In this document: positions 29,052 through 37,833 of the stretch, one piece after another | Position numbering within the stretch: position 1 is the first letter of the stretch | Layout of the letters: every line of letters starts with the position of its first letter | Assembly (NCBI GenBank): GCA_015487495.1 | Contig: WFPP01000067.1 | Coordinates: 1 to 64,000 of the forward strand | DNA length: 64,000 nt | Origin: Thiomicrorhabdus sp. | GTDB taxonomy: Bacteria; Pseudomonadota; Gammaproteobacteria; Thiomicrospirales; Thiomicrospiraceae | Direction of reading: 5' to 3' | Notes under the pieces: generated by a model | Database searches by the model: none | What the model saw: the letters and a program-made list of their open reading frames with translations, nothing else | Told to the model about the DNA's origin: nothing | Made by a program: the position numbers and the translations under genes

Positions 29052-29469
29052 TTGGGCATCATTATGTTTTAATTTTGGAAGTTAACCCGCTATTCTAACG
29101 GAAAGACCGTGACTCTTAAATATTTTATATGGAAAAAGATGTCTTTGATTAAGAGGAAAGGGGAAAAATTTTAAAAATTAAATATTTAATTTTAAATAGT
29201 GGGACTCTTGAGGTATAGTCTTGTTTAGGCTTAGCTTAAATGCGTATTCATGAATGTAGCTTTTGTTTTATGTTAGAAAAAGTTAAGCCATTAACTTATT
29301 AAGCCATTAAAAAGAGAGGTTAAGGAAGTGATTAATCAGAGGTTCCTTAAGTTTTAATTTGAAATTCCCGAGTGTAGCCTGGCTAGAATATGAAATTAAG
29401 TGGTCATGATTTAATTTTGGATATTTATGTATTTAATTTATTAAGGGAAATAGAGAGGTTGGTATTAAA
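29052..29469. other. 418-bp divergent region between metH and the lipoprotein gene
   Basis: This AT-rich region contains the start signals of metH (minus) and of the lipoprotein (plus; AGAGAGG about 12 bases before its ATG). It carries a collapsed copy of repeat family 2 at 29320-29350. I see no ORF with family features and no obvious riboswitch. Confidence 0.55.
29320..29350. repeat. Collapsed copy of repeat family 2
   Basis: TTAAGGAA (29320-29327) and TTCCTTAA (29343-29350) form an inverted repeat around 15 bases. The right arm, read on the minus strand, is TTAAGGAACCTCTGATTAAT, close to the arm at 1063-1086. It looks like two element ends joined after loss of the interior. Confidence 0.55.
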
Positions 29470-29754
29470 ATGAAAAAATTACAGTTAATTACGCCCGTTG
29501 CGATTGCTGTCGCAGCGTTGCTTTCATCAGGGTGCTCTACGACTCAGGAACCGAATCGTTTACAAACAGAGCTTGATGATCGGCAGGCCATGCTTAATTC
29601 TCAAGCAATGACATTGAAGGAAAAAGAAGCAAATTTAAGTCAAAAAGAGATGGATTTAAGCCAAAAAGAAGCCTTTTTAAAGGAGAAAGAACAGAAGGTT
29701 CAAGAGCTGGGAAAAGTGTCTGCAAAACCTGTGCTCCGAACTGTTGCCTCCTAA
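29470..29754 (+). CDS. Lipoprotein, probable N-terminal part of a frameshifted gene
   Basis: The frame encodes 94 residues. The signal peptide (~1-21) ends in the lipobox LSSGC, so the protein should be lipidated. A coiled-coil of heptad-like repeats follows (LKEKEANLSQKEMDLSQKEA). The frame stops 11 bases after the next frame's first start. In the +1 frame the DNA just before that start reads ELLPPNAQKGECYARVW, a segment that in related proteins, as I recall them, lies inside one continuous protein. I therefore think this and the next feature were one gene, broken by a one-base loss (or two-base gain) between 29681 and 29751. Two overlapping genes remain possible. Confidence 0.7.
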   Translation: MKKLQLITPVAIAVAALLSSGCSTTQEPNRLQTELDDRQAMLNSQAMTLKEKEANLSQKEMDLSQKEAFLKEKEQKVQELGKVSAKPVLRTVAS

Positions 29755-31060
29755 TGCACAGAAAGGAGAGTGTTATGCACGGGTATGGCAACCGGCCAAA
29801 TATAAAACCATTGCAGAAAAAGTGCTGGTTAAGGAAGCGGATGAAAAAATTACCATTTCTCCAGCAAAATATCAGTGGAAAACAAAGACGGTTGAAGTGA
29901 AGGGTCCGACCACTAAACTGGTATCTAAACCCGCTGTTTATGGTACAGAAAAGGTAAAAGTACTGGTTCGTGATGAGCGAACATTATGGCGTGAATCGCG
30001 TTCTAAAAACAGTCCAATTGTATCGGAAGAAGTCATTAAATTTGCAAAAGAGCATTCAACGGATGATATTGCTGGAGCAAAAGCAGGAACGTGTTTCCAT
30101 GAACATCGTAAAGCACCAAAATATAAAACGGTAGAAGAGAAGGTGCTCGTTAGTGAAGCTTATGATGTGGTTGAAACGCTTCCTGCACAATATGAAACGG
30201 TGAATGAAACCGTTGTGGTTCAGGAGGCATCCACTAAAATTGTTGAGGTGCCTGCAACGTACCGAACCGAGACTAAAAAAATCTTGGTTAAGCCAGCGAC
30301 AACGGTATGGAAAAAAGGAACAGGGCCGATTCAGAAAATTGATGCTGCTACGGGTGAAATTATGTGTTTAGTTGATGTACCCGCTGAATATAAAACGGTT
30401 ACGACACGGGTTATTGATAAGCCAGCTTCAACGAAAACGGTTACGATTCCGGCTGTAACCAAAGTTGTTCAAGTTCGCAAGGAGGTTGCACCGGCCAAGG
30501 AAGTTCGTAGAACCATTCCTGCTAAATATAAAGTGATTAAAAAAACAGTTGTTGAATCGGATGGTGAGTTGGTTTGGCATGAAATTCATAACAATACCAT
30601 GAGCACGAAGTCCAGAACAGGTCGCCAAATGTGTTTGGTTCATGAACCTGCTGTGTATAAAACAGTAACTAAGCGTACTGTTATTAAGCCTGCCAGTACT
30701 CAAAAAGTTGACATTCCTGCGGTTTATCAAAAAATGAAAGTGAAAGTGAAAGTATCAGAACCAACTGAAAAACGGATAAAAATTCCTGCGGTTTATAAAA
30801 CGGTTTATCGTCAAGAGTTGGTTGAAGATGGCAGAATGGAGTGGCGTTCAATTTTATGTGAAACGAATATGACACGTTCACGCATTAAGCAAATTCAACA
30901 GGCATTAAAAGCAAAAGGATATAACCCAGGTCCAATTGATGGTATTGTTGGTTCTCAAACAATTAAGGCAATGAATCAATTCCAAAAGGCGAATAATTTG
31001 CCTGTTGATCGCTATTTAAATGTTGAGTCTATTAGAGCATTGGGGGTTTCTGAAAAGTGA
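29744..31060 (+). CDS. Repeat protein with C-terminal peptidoglycan-binding domain (out of frame with lipoprotein)
   Basis: The frame encodes 438 residues from a TTG. After NAQKGECYARVWQPAKYKT it is built from repeated units of about 25-30 residues on the pattern PAxYKTVxxxVLVxxAS. There are four larger blocks, each closing with a Trp- and Cys-containing segment. Residues ~375-438 form a PG_binding_1 domain (IKQIQQALKAKGYNPGP...DGIVGSQTIKAMNQFQKANN). The domain suggests cell-wall attachment. The frame has no signal sequence of its own; that is supplied by the preceding frame, which supports a frameshift. If translated alone it would be cytoplasmic and probably non-functional. Confidence 0.75.
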   Translation: MPPNAQKGECYARVWQPAKYKTIAEKVLVKEADEKITISPAKYQWKTKTVEVKGPTTKLVSKPAVYGTEKVKVLVRDERTLWRESRSKNSPIVSEEVIKFAKEHSTDDIAGAKAGTCFHEHRKAPKYKTVEEKVLVSEAYDVVETLPAQYETVNETVVVQEASTKIVEVPATYRTETKKILVKPATTVWKKGTGPIQKIDAATGEIMCLVDVPAEYKTVTTRVIDKPASTKTVTIPAVTKVVQVRKEVAPAKEVRRTIPAKYKVIKKTVVESDGELVWHEIHNNTMSTKSRTGRQMCLVHEPAVYKTVTKRTVIKPASTQKVDIPAVYQKMKVKVKVSEPTEKRIKIPAVYKTVYRQELVEDGRMEWRSILCETNMTRSRIKQIQQALKAKGYNPGPIDGIVGSQTIKAMNQFQKANNLPVDRYLNVESIRALGVSEK

Positions 31061-31158
31061 TTTTTTGAACCTGTTTTATTTTTAAACTCATTAATATTGA
31101 GGTCATGGTACGATACAATTATGATTAAGAATAATTGATATTGTATTTTGTATCTTGT

Positions 31159-31181
31159 TTAAGGAAGCTCTGAATAAGTCC
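31159..31181 (+). repeat. Single arm of repeat family 2
   Basis: TTAAGGAAGCTCTGAATAAG followed by TCC matches the arm at 1063-1085 at 20 of 23 positions. No partner arm is seen within 150 bases. Confidence 0.6.
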
Positions 31182-31207
31182 CTTAAAGAGTTTGAACTTT
31201 TCATTTG

Positions 31208-31241
31208 AGGCTTTTCTATTTAATTTGGAAAAGCCTTTTTT
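31208..31241 (+). terminator. Hairpin terminator after the peptidoglycan-binding gene
   Basis: AGGCTTTTC (31208-31216) and GAAAAGCCT (31228-31236) pair perfectly around an 11-base loop and are followed by a T run, about 150 bases beyond the stop at 31060. The rest of the 384-base gap before argS is AT-rich with no ORF of note. Confidence 0.7.
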
Positions 31242-31444
31242 AATTTTGCTACTATGAAATCAAGTTTTGATAGATTTTATTTGTTTTCTATCCTTTACTA
31301 CTGAGGAGTAAAGGAAATTCATTTTTTAACACGATTAAATTTTAGTAGAATATCGGCCTAATTTTTTATTAGTTATGTTTTTGTGTGTGTTGCATAATAC
31401 ATTATTTACGTACTTATACCCACCTAGTTTAAAGAGTGTTTTCC

Positions 31445-33208
31445 ATGAAACAAAAAATTGCCCAAATATTGGCGGATGTTGTTCAACAGTTAAAAGCACA
31501 GAAAATTATTCCTGAGTCGCTTACTCCAAGAGTGAATGTTGAAAATACTCGTGATAAAGCACACGGTGATTTTGCAACCAATTTGGCGATGATGTTGACC
31601 AAAGCAGCTGGTATGCCTCCCAGAGTGTTGGCTGAAAAAATTGTAGCACTGGTTGCAGATGATCCTATTGTGGAGAGAGTCGAAATTGCAGGGCCAGGTT
31701 TTATTAACTTTTTTGTAAAAGATTCGGCTAAGTTTGCAGTGGTGCAAGCAATATTAGAACAGCAAGAGGCGTTTGGCTGTTGTGATGTTGGCCAAGGTCG
31801 TTCTGTATTGGTTGAGTTTGTGTCAGCCAATCCAACGGGTCCTTTACATGTGGGACATGGTCGTGGAGCGGCATATGGGGCAAGTGTGGCTAACTTATTG
31901 GAGATGGCGGGCTTTAAGGTTTCTAAAGAATATTATGTGAATGATGCGGGGCGCCAAATGGATATTTTAGCAACCTCTGTCTGGTTGCGTTATCTTTCAT
32001 TATGTGGCGAAGTGTTTGATTTTCCAAGTAATGGTTATAAGGGTGATTACATTTATGCCATTAGTGAGTCGTTAAAAGTTCAGTTTGGTGATACCTTAAA
32101 GCGTACGGCTTTGGAAGTGTTTGCGGGTGTCTTTCCTGATGAAGCACAAGAAGATGGCGATAAAGAAAAGCATATTGATGACTTGATTGTTAAGGCTAAA
32201 AACTTATTGGGTGCTGTGCATTATGAAGCGGTTTTTAATGCTGCGGTGAACTCTATTTTGTCTGATATTAAAGAGGATTTAAGAGCGTTTGGTGTTACAT
32301 TTGATGAGTGGTTTTCTGAGCGTGCATTAATGGAAACAGGCGTGATTGATGCAGCCATTGAGCGATTACAAGTAGCGGATAAAATTTATGAGAAAGGGGG
32401 GGCTCTCTGGTTTAGGTCAACCGATTATGGTGATGAAAAAGACCGTGTGGTCGTGCGAGAGAATGGGTTGAAAACTTATTTTGCTTCTGATATTGCTTAC
32501 CATTTTAATAAGCTGGAACGGGGGTTTGATTTATTAATTGATATTTGGGGGTCAGATCACCATGGGTATGTTCCTCGTGTAAAAGCCGCGATGAAAGCGA
32601 TGGAGACCAATTCGGATGCACTGGAGGTCTTATTGGTTCAATTTGCCATTCTTTATAAGGGGGGGGAAAAATTAGCGATGTCTACGCGCAGTGGTCAATT
32701 TGTGACCTTGCGTGAACTGCGAGATGAAGTTGGGTGTGATGCGGCGCGTTTTTTCTATGTGCAACGTAAATCAGAACAACATATGGATTTTGATTTGGAT
32801 TTGGCCGTCTCTAAATCAAATGAAAATCCTGTTTATTATATTCAGTATGCACATGCTCGTATTTGTCGTGTATTGAGACAGTCGGAAGAGAGGGGATACG
32901 TTTTTGATTTGCCTTCAGGACTTGCGGCATTAGAGTATTTGGAAAGTGAGCAAGAGGTTCAACTTGTAACGGAGCTGGCAAAATATCCTGAGATTATCGC
33001 CCGTGCAGCATTGGCGTATGAACCGCATCAAATTGCGTATTATTTAAAAGATTTGGCTCACGCATTACATTCTTACTATAATGCCAGTCAATTTATTGTG
33101 GAAGATAATACAATACGTCATGCTCGTTTAACATTGATTTTAGCGGTAAAGCAAGTGCTTAAGAATGGATTATCCGTTTTGGGTGTGTCTGCACCAGAGG
33201 CCATGTAA
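31445..33208 (+). CDS. argS: Arginyl-tRNA synthetase
   Basis: The ATG at 31445 is preferred to a GTG three codons earlier; 587 residues, normal length. The HIGH-type signature is ANPTGPLHVGHGRGAA (~130), the KMSKS-equivalent loop is KLAMSTRSG (~408), and the anticodon-binding C-terminal domain ends GVSAPEAM. It charges tRNA-Arg with arginine in the cytoplasm. Two G runs are in frame: G7 at 32396-32402 (KGGALW) and G8 at 32659-32666 (KGGEK), the second directly before the KMSKS-type loop. A one-base slip at either would destroy this essential enzyme. It is followed one base later by the FtsN-like gene. Confidence 0.97.
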   Translation: MKQKIAQILADVVQQLKAQKIIPESLTPRVNVENTRDKAHGDFATNLAMMLTKAAGMPPRVLAEKIVALVADDPIVERVEIAGPGFINFFVKDSAKFAVVQAILEQQEAFGCCDVGQGRSVLVEFVSANPTGPLHVGHGRGAAYGASVANLLEMAGFKVSKEYYVNDAGRQMDILATSVWLRYLSLCGEVFDFPSNGYKGDYIYAISESLKVQFGDTLKRTALEVFAGVFPDEAQEDGDKEKHIDDLIVKAKNLLGAVHYEAVFNAAVNSILSDIKEDLRAFGVTFDEWFSERALMETGVIDAAIERLQVADKIYEKGGALWFRSTDYGDEKDRVVVRENGLKTYFASDIAYHFNKLERGFDLLIDIWGSDHHGYVPRVKAAMKAMETNSDALEVLLVQFAILYKGGEKLAMSTRSGQFVTLRELRDEVGCDAARFFYVQRKSEQHMDFDLDLAVSKSNENPVYYIQYAHARICRVLRQSEERGYVFDLPSGLAALEYLESEQEVQLVTELAKYPEIIARAALAYEPHQIAYYLKDLAHALHSYYNASQFIVEDNTIRHARLTLILAVKQVLKNGLSVLGVSAPEAM

Positions 33209-33209
33209 A

Positions 33210-33890
33210 GTGGCACGAGATTATCGTCATGGTTATGGTCGTAAACCGTCTTTTCAGCGTAAGTCTCAACAAAGGGCAAATGAACCTGAAAAAAATTTTA
33301 GTTTTTTTATTTTAGGAGTTGGTGCCCTGGTTTCTTTGCTCTTGGTTTCGGGATTTTTTGTGGTGAATCATTTTATTTTGAAAGGGGTTAAATCGTCCGA
33401 GTCTACACCTTCTCAAACCATTTTTAAAACGGCTTCAGAGCTTAAAGAACCAACAGAAGAACTTGATGAACGGAGTTCTGAAATACGGCAACCTGAGCGT
33501 ATTATGGTTAATGAGGTGGTTGTTCCAGAGAGTCAAGATAGGGTTAAACAAGGGGAGGGAGAGGTTTTAACCCAAAACCATTACTCTTTTTATCAAGGAT
33601 TAAGTCAGACAGAAGTGGTGGTCGAAGCAGAGCTGATTTCTGTTGAATTAGCGCAACCTTATTATATTCAAGCAGGCTCATTTGGGTCTGAAAAGGTGGC
33701 GATGCAGGAGAAAAAACGTTTGGAAAAGCATGGGCAAATATTAGATGTTTCGGCCTTAACGAAAGGGAGTCAAACTTATTATCGTTTAAGGGTTGGCCCC
33801 TTTACTGACCGTTTAAAAATGAATAAACGACGAAATGAACTACGTAAGTTGGGAGTGGACACTTTATTGATTAAAGCACCTAAAGGATAG
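33210..33890 (+). CDS. ftsN: SPOR-domain cell-division protein, FtsN-like
   Basis: The GTG at 33210, one base after the argS stop, gives 226 residues and a start (MARDYRHGYGRK) typical of FtsN-like proteins. A basic cytoplasmic part is followed by one membrane helix (~33-53, FFILGVGALVSLLLVSGFFV), a low-complexity linker, and a SPOR domain (~150-226, YYIQAGSFGSEKVAMQEKKR). SPOR domains bind denuded glycan at the division septum. The argS-ftsN order is common in gammaproteobacteria. The name is by domain order and position; other SPOR proteins share this layout. Confidence 0.8.
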   Translation: MARDYRHGYGRKPSFQRKSQQRANEPEKNFSFFILGVGALVSLLLVSGFFVVNHFILKGVKSSESTPSQTIFKTASELKEPTEELDERSSEIRQPERIMVNEVVVPESQDRVKQGEGEVLTQNHYSFYQGLSQTEVVVEAELISVELAQPYYIQAGSFGSEKVAMQEKKRLEKHGQILDVSALTKGSQTYYRLRVGPFTDRLKMNKRRNELRKLGVDTLLIKAPKG

Positions 33891-33903
33891 AGAATGGGAT
33901 TGT

Positions 33904-34965
33904 TTAGATGGGTGGCTTTTGACTGCTTTCAATGTTTTTTTCATCAATAACGCAGTTTCGTCCACTTTTTTTAGCTTGATAGAGTGCTTTATCAGTTCGT
34001 TCAATAAACGATTTTGCATCCTCTCCTTGACCCTTGTAGCTGGCCACTCCAAAAGAGGCAGTAATGGTGGTCAGTGGTTCAGAGGAGTTTTTGCGTTTTA
34101 AATGTGCCTCCTGAATGGCTTTGCGAATACTCTCTGCTCGTTCAATTGCAAGAGTTAAGTTGGTATTGGCTAATAAAATAGCAAATTCTTCGCCTCCATA
34201 GCGACAGATGGTTTCATTGTCTTGTTTGTCTTTTTGCATAATATTTGCAAAATATCGTAGTACGCTGTCACCGACAAGGTGGCCATAGGTGTCGTTAAAG
34301 CGCTTAAAGTGGTCAATGTCACATAAGATCATACATAATGACTCTGGTGTGTCTTGTGCCTCTAGTATGAGCTCTTCAATGGCGTGATTAAATGCTTTTC
34401 GGTTGCCAATTTGAGTGAGCTCATCTTTTAAGGCTTCGGCTTTGGCTTCCATGAGTTGTTTACGAAGCTCCTGAACAGCCTCGGTACTGTGAATCATTTC
34501 ATTCTGAACGGCTAAAGAGCTCTCTTTAATGGATGAAGCGGTGTCAATAACGGTATTGGTAATGCGTTGAATCTCTTCGCTGTTCAGTTTAGGGTCTGAC
34601 AGCTTGGTTGAGCATTCATCTAGTTTTTGGGTGTGATTTTCGAGTCGATCACTCCAAGCATCCATTTTTCTAATCATTACTTCAATCAGGCGTCTGAAGG
34701 CACGATCAAATTCAGAGCCATCTTCATCCTGATCGACGAGGTAAGTGTCATATAAGCGTTTACCAACACGGTCGTTATACCCAAAGGGATCGTTGAGGAT
34801 GGCATCCATTTCTTGGCGTAAAGCAGGAATGTTGCCCTTGACGTATTGGTACCAAACGTAGTAGTTGAGTGGCGTCGGATTGATGTTTTGTTCTTTAAAC
34901 GTTTCAATCAGGCGATCAAAAATACGGGTGGCTTTTTGGGGAGCATCTTGAATATCAACGATCAT
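33904..34965 (-). CDS. Diguanylate cyclase (GGDEF)
   Basis: This 353-residue protein has an N-terminal helical domain (~1-170, no membrane helix, coiled-coil towards its end) and a C-terminal GGDEF domain with the active-site RYGGEEFAILL. Catalytic aspartate and metal site are in CDIDHFKRFNDTYGH. No RxxD inhibitory site is clear five residues before GGEEF, so product inhibition may be absent. It should make c-di-GMP, the signal read by LapD at 43.7-45.6 kb. It is convergent with ftsN, 13 bases apart. Confidence 0.9.
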   Translation of the reverse strand: MIVDIQDAPQKATRIFDRLIETFKEQNINPTPLNYYVWYQYVKGNIPALRQEMDAILNDPFGYNDRVGKRLYDTYLVDQDEDGSEFDRAFRRLIEVMIRKMDAWSDRLENHTQKLDECSTKLSDPKLNSEEIQRITNTVIDTASSIKESSLAVQNEMIHSTEAVQELRKQLMEAKAEALKDELTQIGNRKAFNHAIEELILEAQDTPESLCMILCDIDHFKRFNDTYGHLVGDSVLRYFANIMQKDKQDNETICRYGGEEFAILLANTNLTLAIERAESIRKAIQEAHLKRKNSSEPLTTITASFGVASYKGQGEDAKSFIERTDKALYQAKKSGRNCVIDEKNIESSQKPPI

Positions 34966-35077
34966 AATGGGATTAGACCTTCTTGACTAACAAATGGAAT
35001 CTCAATTCTGTTTATATCTACTTTTTTATATGATTCTAACATGAATAAGAGGATCTGAATATTTTCTCTTTTTTAAG

Positions 35078-35094
35078 GGACTTATTCAAAAGCT
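35078..35094 (-). repeat. Partial arm of repeat family 2
   Basis: Read on the minus strand, AGCTTTTGAATAAGTCC matches the inner part of the arm at 1063-1085. It lies in the gap between the cyclase and ubiK. Confidence 0.5.
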
Positions 35095-35214
35095 AGTATA
35101 AAAAGAGGTAACAAGGTATAGTTGGATTTTCTGTATGTGCTCATATAGGTTTTTAAGTATGGTCTGTTATTCCTTATGGGTTTAAATAATAGTAATAGGT
35201 ATTGGGAGAGAGGT

Positions 35215-35469
35215 ATGCTTAATCCGAACCAGTTGGAAGAAGTGGTAAAAAATTTAGCAAGTGTGATTCCTCAGGGGGCAGGAAAAATGCCTCAAGGTAT
35301 GCAAGATCAAATGAAAAGCATTTTGGCTCGATCTTTTGAAAAAATGGATTTGGTTAGTCGGGAAGAGTTTGATATTCAATCAGGTGTCTTAGCTAAAACA
35401 CGTTTAAAACTTGAAGCACTTGAGAAGGCCGTTTCAGAGCTAGAATCTAAGTCATTGTCTAATTTATAA
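35215..35469 (+). CDS. ubiK: Ubiquinone biosynthesis accessory factor UbiK (YqiC/BMFP)
   Basis: The ATG at 35215 has GGGAGAGAGG just upstream and gives 84 residues; a frame start at 35176 is less likely. The protein is helical: MLNPNQLEEVVKNLASVIP, then a second helix containing SREEFDIQSGVLAKTR and a coiled-coil end. This is the BMFP/YqiC layout. UbiK helps assemble the aerobic ubiquinone biosynthesis complex. Its TAA shares a base with the comM ATG, so the two are coupled, an order common in gammaproteobacteria. Confidence 0.88.
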   Translation: MLNPNQLEEVVKNLASVIPQGAGKMPQGMQDQMKSILARSFEKMDLVSREEFDIQSGVLAKTRLKLEALEKAVSELESKSLSNL

Positions 35470-37004
35470 TGGATTTTTTTAATATGGAACTTGCAGCGGT
35501 CACCAGTCGAGCATTAAGTGGCATTGAGTCTCCAGTTGTTTCAGTTGAAGTTCATGCCAGTAATGGCTTGCCTTCATTTTCAATTGTGGGATTACCTGAA
35601 GCCTCCGTTAAAGAAAGTAAGGATCGTGTTCGTAGTGCGTTACTCAGTTCAGGGTTTGAGTTTCCTCCTAAGCGAATTACGGTTAATTTAGCCCCCGCTG
35701 ATTTGCCAAAATCGGGTGGACGTTATGATTTGCCGATTGCCATAGGCATTTTGGTGGCAACAGGTCAGTTAGAGCCTTTGAGATTGTCGGAATTTGAGTT
35801 TATTGGAGAGCTTGCTTTAAATGGTGATTTGCGCCCTGTTAAGGGAGCGCTTCCAGGCATTCTGGCAGCAAGAAATGCACGGAAAGTTTGTGTTTTACCT
35901 GTAGGCAATCAAAGTGAAGCGTTTATATCTTTAACTAAAGAGCAACAGTCGCCTCATTTTACTCTGGTAAAGAGTTTAAAAGAGGCTTGCCAAGTCTTGT
36001 TGGGAGAGAAGGCGATTGACTTTCCTGATACGTTGTTGGATCGTGCGCCCGTTTTAGATGTTCACTATATTGATGACTTGTCGGATGTAAAAGGTCAGTA
36101 TCAAGCTAAGCGTGTTTTGGAAATTTGTGCAAGTGGTCATCACTCCTTGATGATGGTTGGGCCGCCAGGCTCAGGAAAAAGTATGTTAGCAGCACGTTTA
36201 ACAACGTTGTTACCCCCTTTAATGCAGGAGGAAGCGATTGAATCTGCCGCAATTAAATCCATTTCGGGAGTTAATATTGACCGTGATTGTTTTTATCAGC
36301 GAACCTGCATTAGCCCCCACCACACTTCTTCTGCGGCAGCTCTGGTTGGTGGAGGCTCTTATCCTAAGCCAGGAGCGATATCATTAGCTCATTGTGGAAT
36401 TTTATTTTTAGATGAGTTGCCAGAGTTTAACCATAATGCTTTAGAAGCACTCAGAGAGCCTTTAGAATCAAAGTATGTTGATATTTCACGAGTGAATCAG
36501 CAGGTGCGTTTTCCTGCTGATTGCTTACTTGTTACCGCGATGAACCCCTCTCCGTCAGGATTTTTTGCAGATGATCCGCTGGGGCGTTGTACGGATACCC
36601 CTGAGCAAATTCATCGTTATCAACGCAAAATATCAGGGCCTTTGTTAGATCGAATTGACCTTCACTTAGAAGTGCCTCCCGTTAATCTATCAGATTTGCA
36701 AGGAGAAGGAAAGGGAGGGGAAAGCAGTGCAGTGGTTCGGAAGAGAGTGATAAAGGTTAGGGAAAAACAACGGCAACGTCAAGGTTGCTTAAATTCGTCC
36801 TTGAGTGTCAAAGCGTTGCAAGAACTTGTGCGCTTGGATGGTGCCAGTCAGTCTATTTTGGAGCGTGCCGTGAATCAGTTAGGGGTATCTGCAAGAGGGT
36901 ATCACCGTATTTTACGAATTGCACGAACGCTGGCAGATATGTCTGGGGAGGAGGATGTAGCCAGTCAGCATATTGCTGAAGCATTAAGTTATCGTGCGTT
37001 ATGA
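35469..37004 (+). CDS. comM: ComM/YifB AAA+ helicase-type ATPase
   Basis: The 511-residue protein has an N-terminal ribosomal-S5-like/Lon-like domain (~20-160) and the Walker A GPPGSGKSMLAARL (~230). ILFLDELPEFN is Walker B, and a C-terminal Mg-chelatase-type domain has SARGYHRILRIARTLADM. ComM is a hexameric branch-migration helicase that promotes integration of donor DNA in natural transformation. With comF at the other end of the window this suggests, but does not prove, competence. All motifs are intact. Confidence 0.95.
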   Translation: MDFFNMELAAVTSRALSGIESPVVSVEVHASNGLPSFSIVGLPEASVKESKDRVRSALLSSGFEFPPKRITVNLAPADLPKSGGRYDLPIAIGILVATGQLEPLRLSEFEFIGELALNGDLRPVKGALPGILAARNARKVCVLPVGNQSEAFISLTKEQQSPHFTLVKSLKEACQVLLGEKAIDFPDTLLDRAPVLDVHYIDDLSDVKGQYQAKRVLEICASGHHSLMMVGPPGSGKSMLAARLTTLLPPLMQEEAIESAAIKSISGVNIDRDCFYQRTCISPHHTSSAAALVGGGSYPKPGAISLAHCGILFLDELPEFNHNALEALREPLESKYVDISRVNQQVRFPADCLLVTAMNPSPSGFFADDPLGRCTDTPEQIHRYQRKISGPLLDRIDLHLEVPPVNLSDLQGEGKGGESSAVVRKRVIKVREKQRQRQGCLNSSLSVKALQELVRLDGASQSILERAVNQLGVSARGYHRILRIARTLADMSGEEDVASQHIAEALSYRAL

Positions 37005-37055
37005 TTCAAATGGTTTCATAGCGTATAAAGCCTTTATTTAAAGAGTATTAATTAT

Positions 37056-37742
37056 TTGGATTCAATTTTAGTAACAGCCGTTATCGTCGGTTTTTTAGGT
37101 GGCGTACATTGTTTGGGTATGTGTGGCGGGGTTGTCGGCGCTTTAACCTTTAGTTTAGAGCCAAAAATACAGGCCAGTTGGTGGCGAATGTTGCCTTATC
37201 AGGTTGCTTATAATGCTGGCCGGTTGTTTAGTTATGTTTTGATAGGTGCTTTGTTTGGCTTTTTAGGTGCCTCTTTGGGTTCTTTGGCGACATTTCTTCC
37301 TGCACAGCAAGTGTTACAACTTGTGGCAGGGTTATTTATGATTGCTTTGGGGCTTTATCTGGGGGGGTGGTGGTTTGGTATTGTCGTATTAGAAAAAATG
37401 GGTCACATCATTTGGCACAAACTTGTACCTTATACGAAGCGATTTGGACGGGTTAAAACATGGCCACAAGCATGGCTGTATGGCTTGGTTTGGGGGGGGC
37501 TACCGTGTGGCTTAGTTTACAGTATGTTAATTATGGCGATGAGTTCTGGCGGTGCAGTCGATGGTGCGTTAGTTATGTTGGCTTTTGGAATAGGAACGTT
37601 ACCAAATTTACTGCTAATGGGCGTTTTTGCATTCTACTTTACAAGGTTATCGCGTAATATCTGGGTTCGTCGATTTGCAGGAGTGAGTGTTATGTTCATG
37701 GGGGGATGGCAAATTTATTTGGCCTTATCGACCAGTGTGTAG
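37056..37742 (+). CDS. Six-helix membrane protein, TauE/SafE-like (DsbD_2/UreH-like)
   Basis: The 228-residue membrane protein starts at a TTG. The first helix carries GGVHCLGMCGGVVGAL, the signature of a group of sulfite exporter TauE/SafE-like or DsbD_2-type proteins often found beside cbb3 oxidase assembly genes; here it is 19 kb from them. A second conserved cysteine motif is GGLPCGLVYSMLI. Transport of copper or thiol-related compounds is possible but unproven. The gene has two G runs in frame (37361-37367, 37492-37499), coding for Gly-Gly, and a third G7 run just after the stop (37754-37760). Confidence 0.85.
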   Translation: MDSILVTAVIVGFLGGVHCLGMCGGVVGALTFSLEPKIQASWWRMLPYQVAYNAGRLFSYVLIGALFGFLGASLGSLATFLPAQQVLQLVAGLFMIALGLYLGGWWFGIVVLEKMGHIIWHKLVPYTKRFGRVKTWPQAWLYGLVWGGLPCGLVYSMLIMAMSSGGAVDGALVMLAFGIGTLPNLLLMGVFAFYFTRLSRNIWVRRFAGVSVMFMGGWQIYLALSTSV

Positions 37743-37833
37743 AGCTTCTTTAAGGGGGGGTAAAGGAAAGGGTTATTACAATAGATAGAGTGCCATAAAC
37801 AAGTTATTTGCAAACAAGGAGAAGGAAGAAAAA

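Noticed and set aside
29052-29469. Cobalamin or SAM riboswitch upstream of metH
   Set aside because: I could not see a B12-box or SAM-type core; without folding or a covariance search I do not call it.
37754-37760. G7 after the 37056-37742 gene as part of a terminator
   Set aside because: No hairpin precedes or includes it; I keep it only as a homopolymer.
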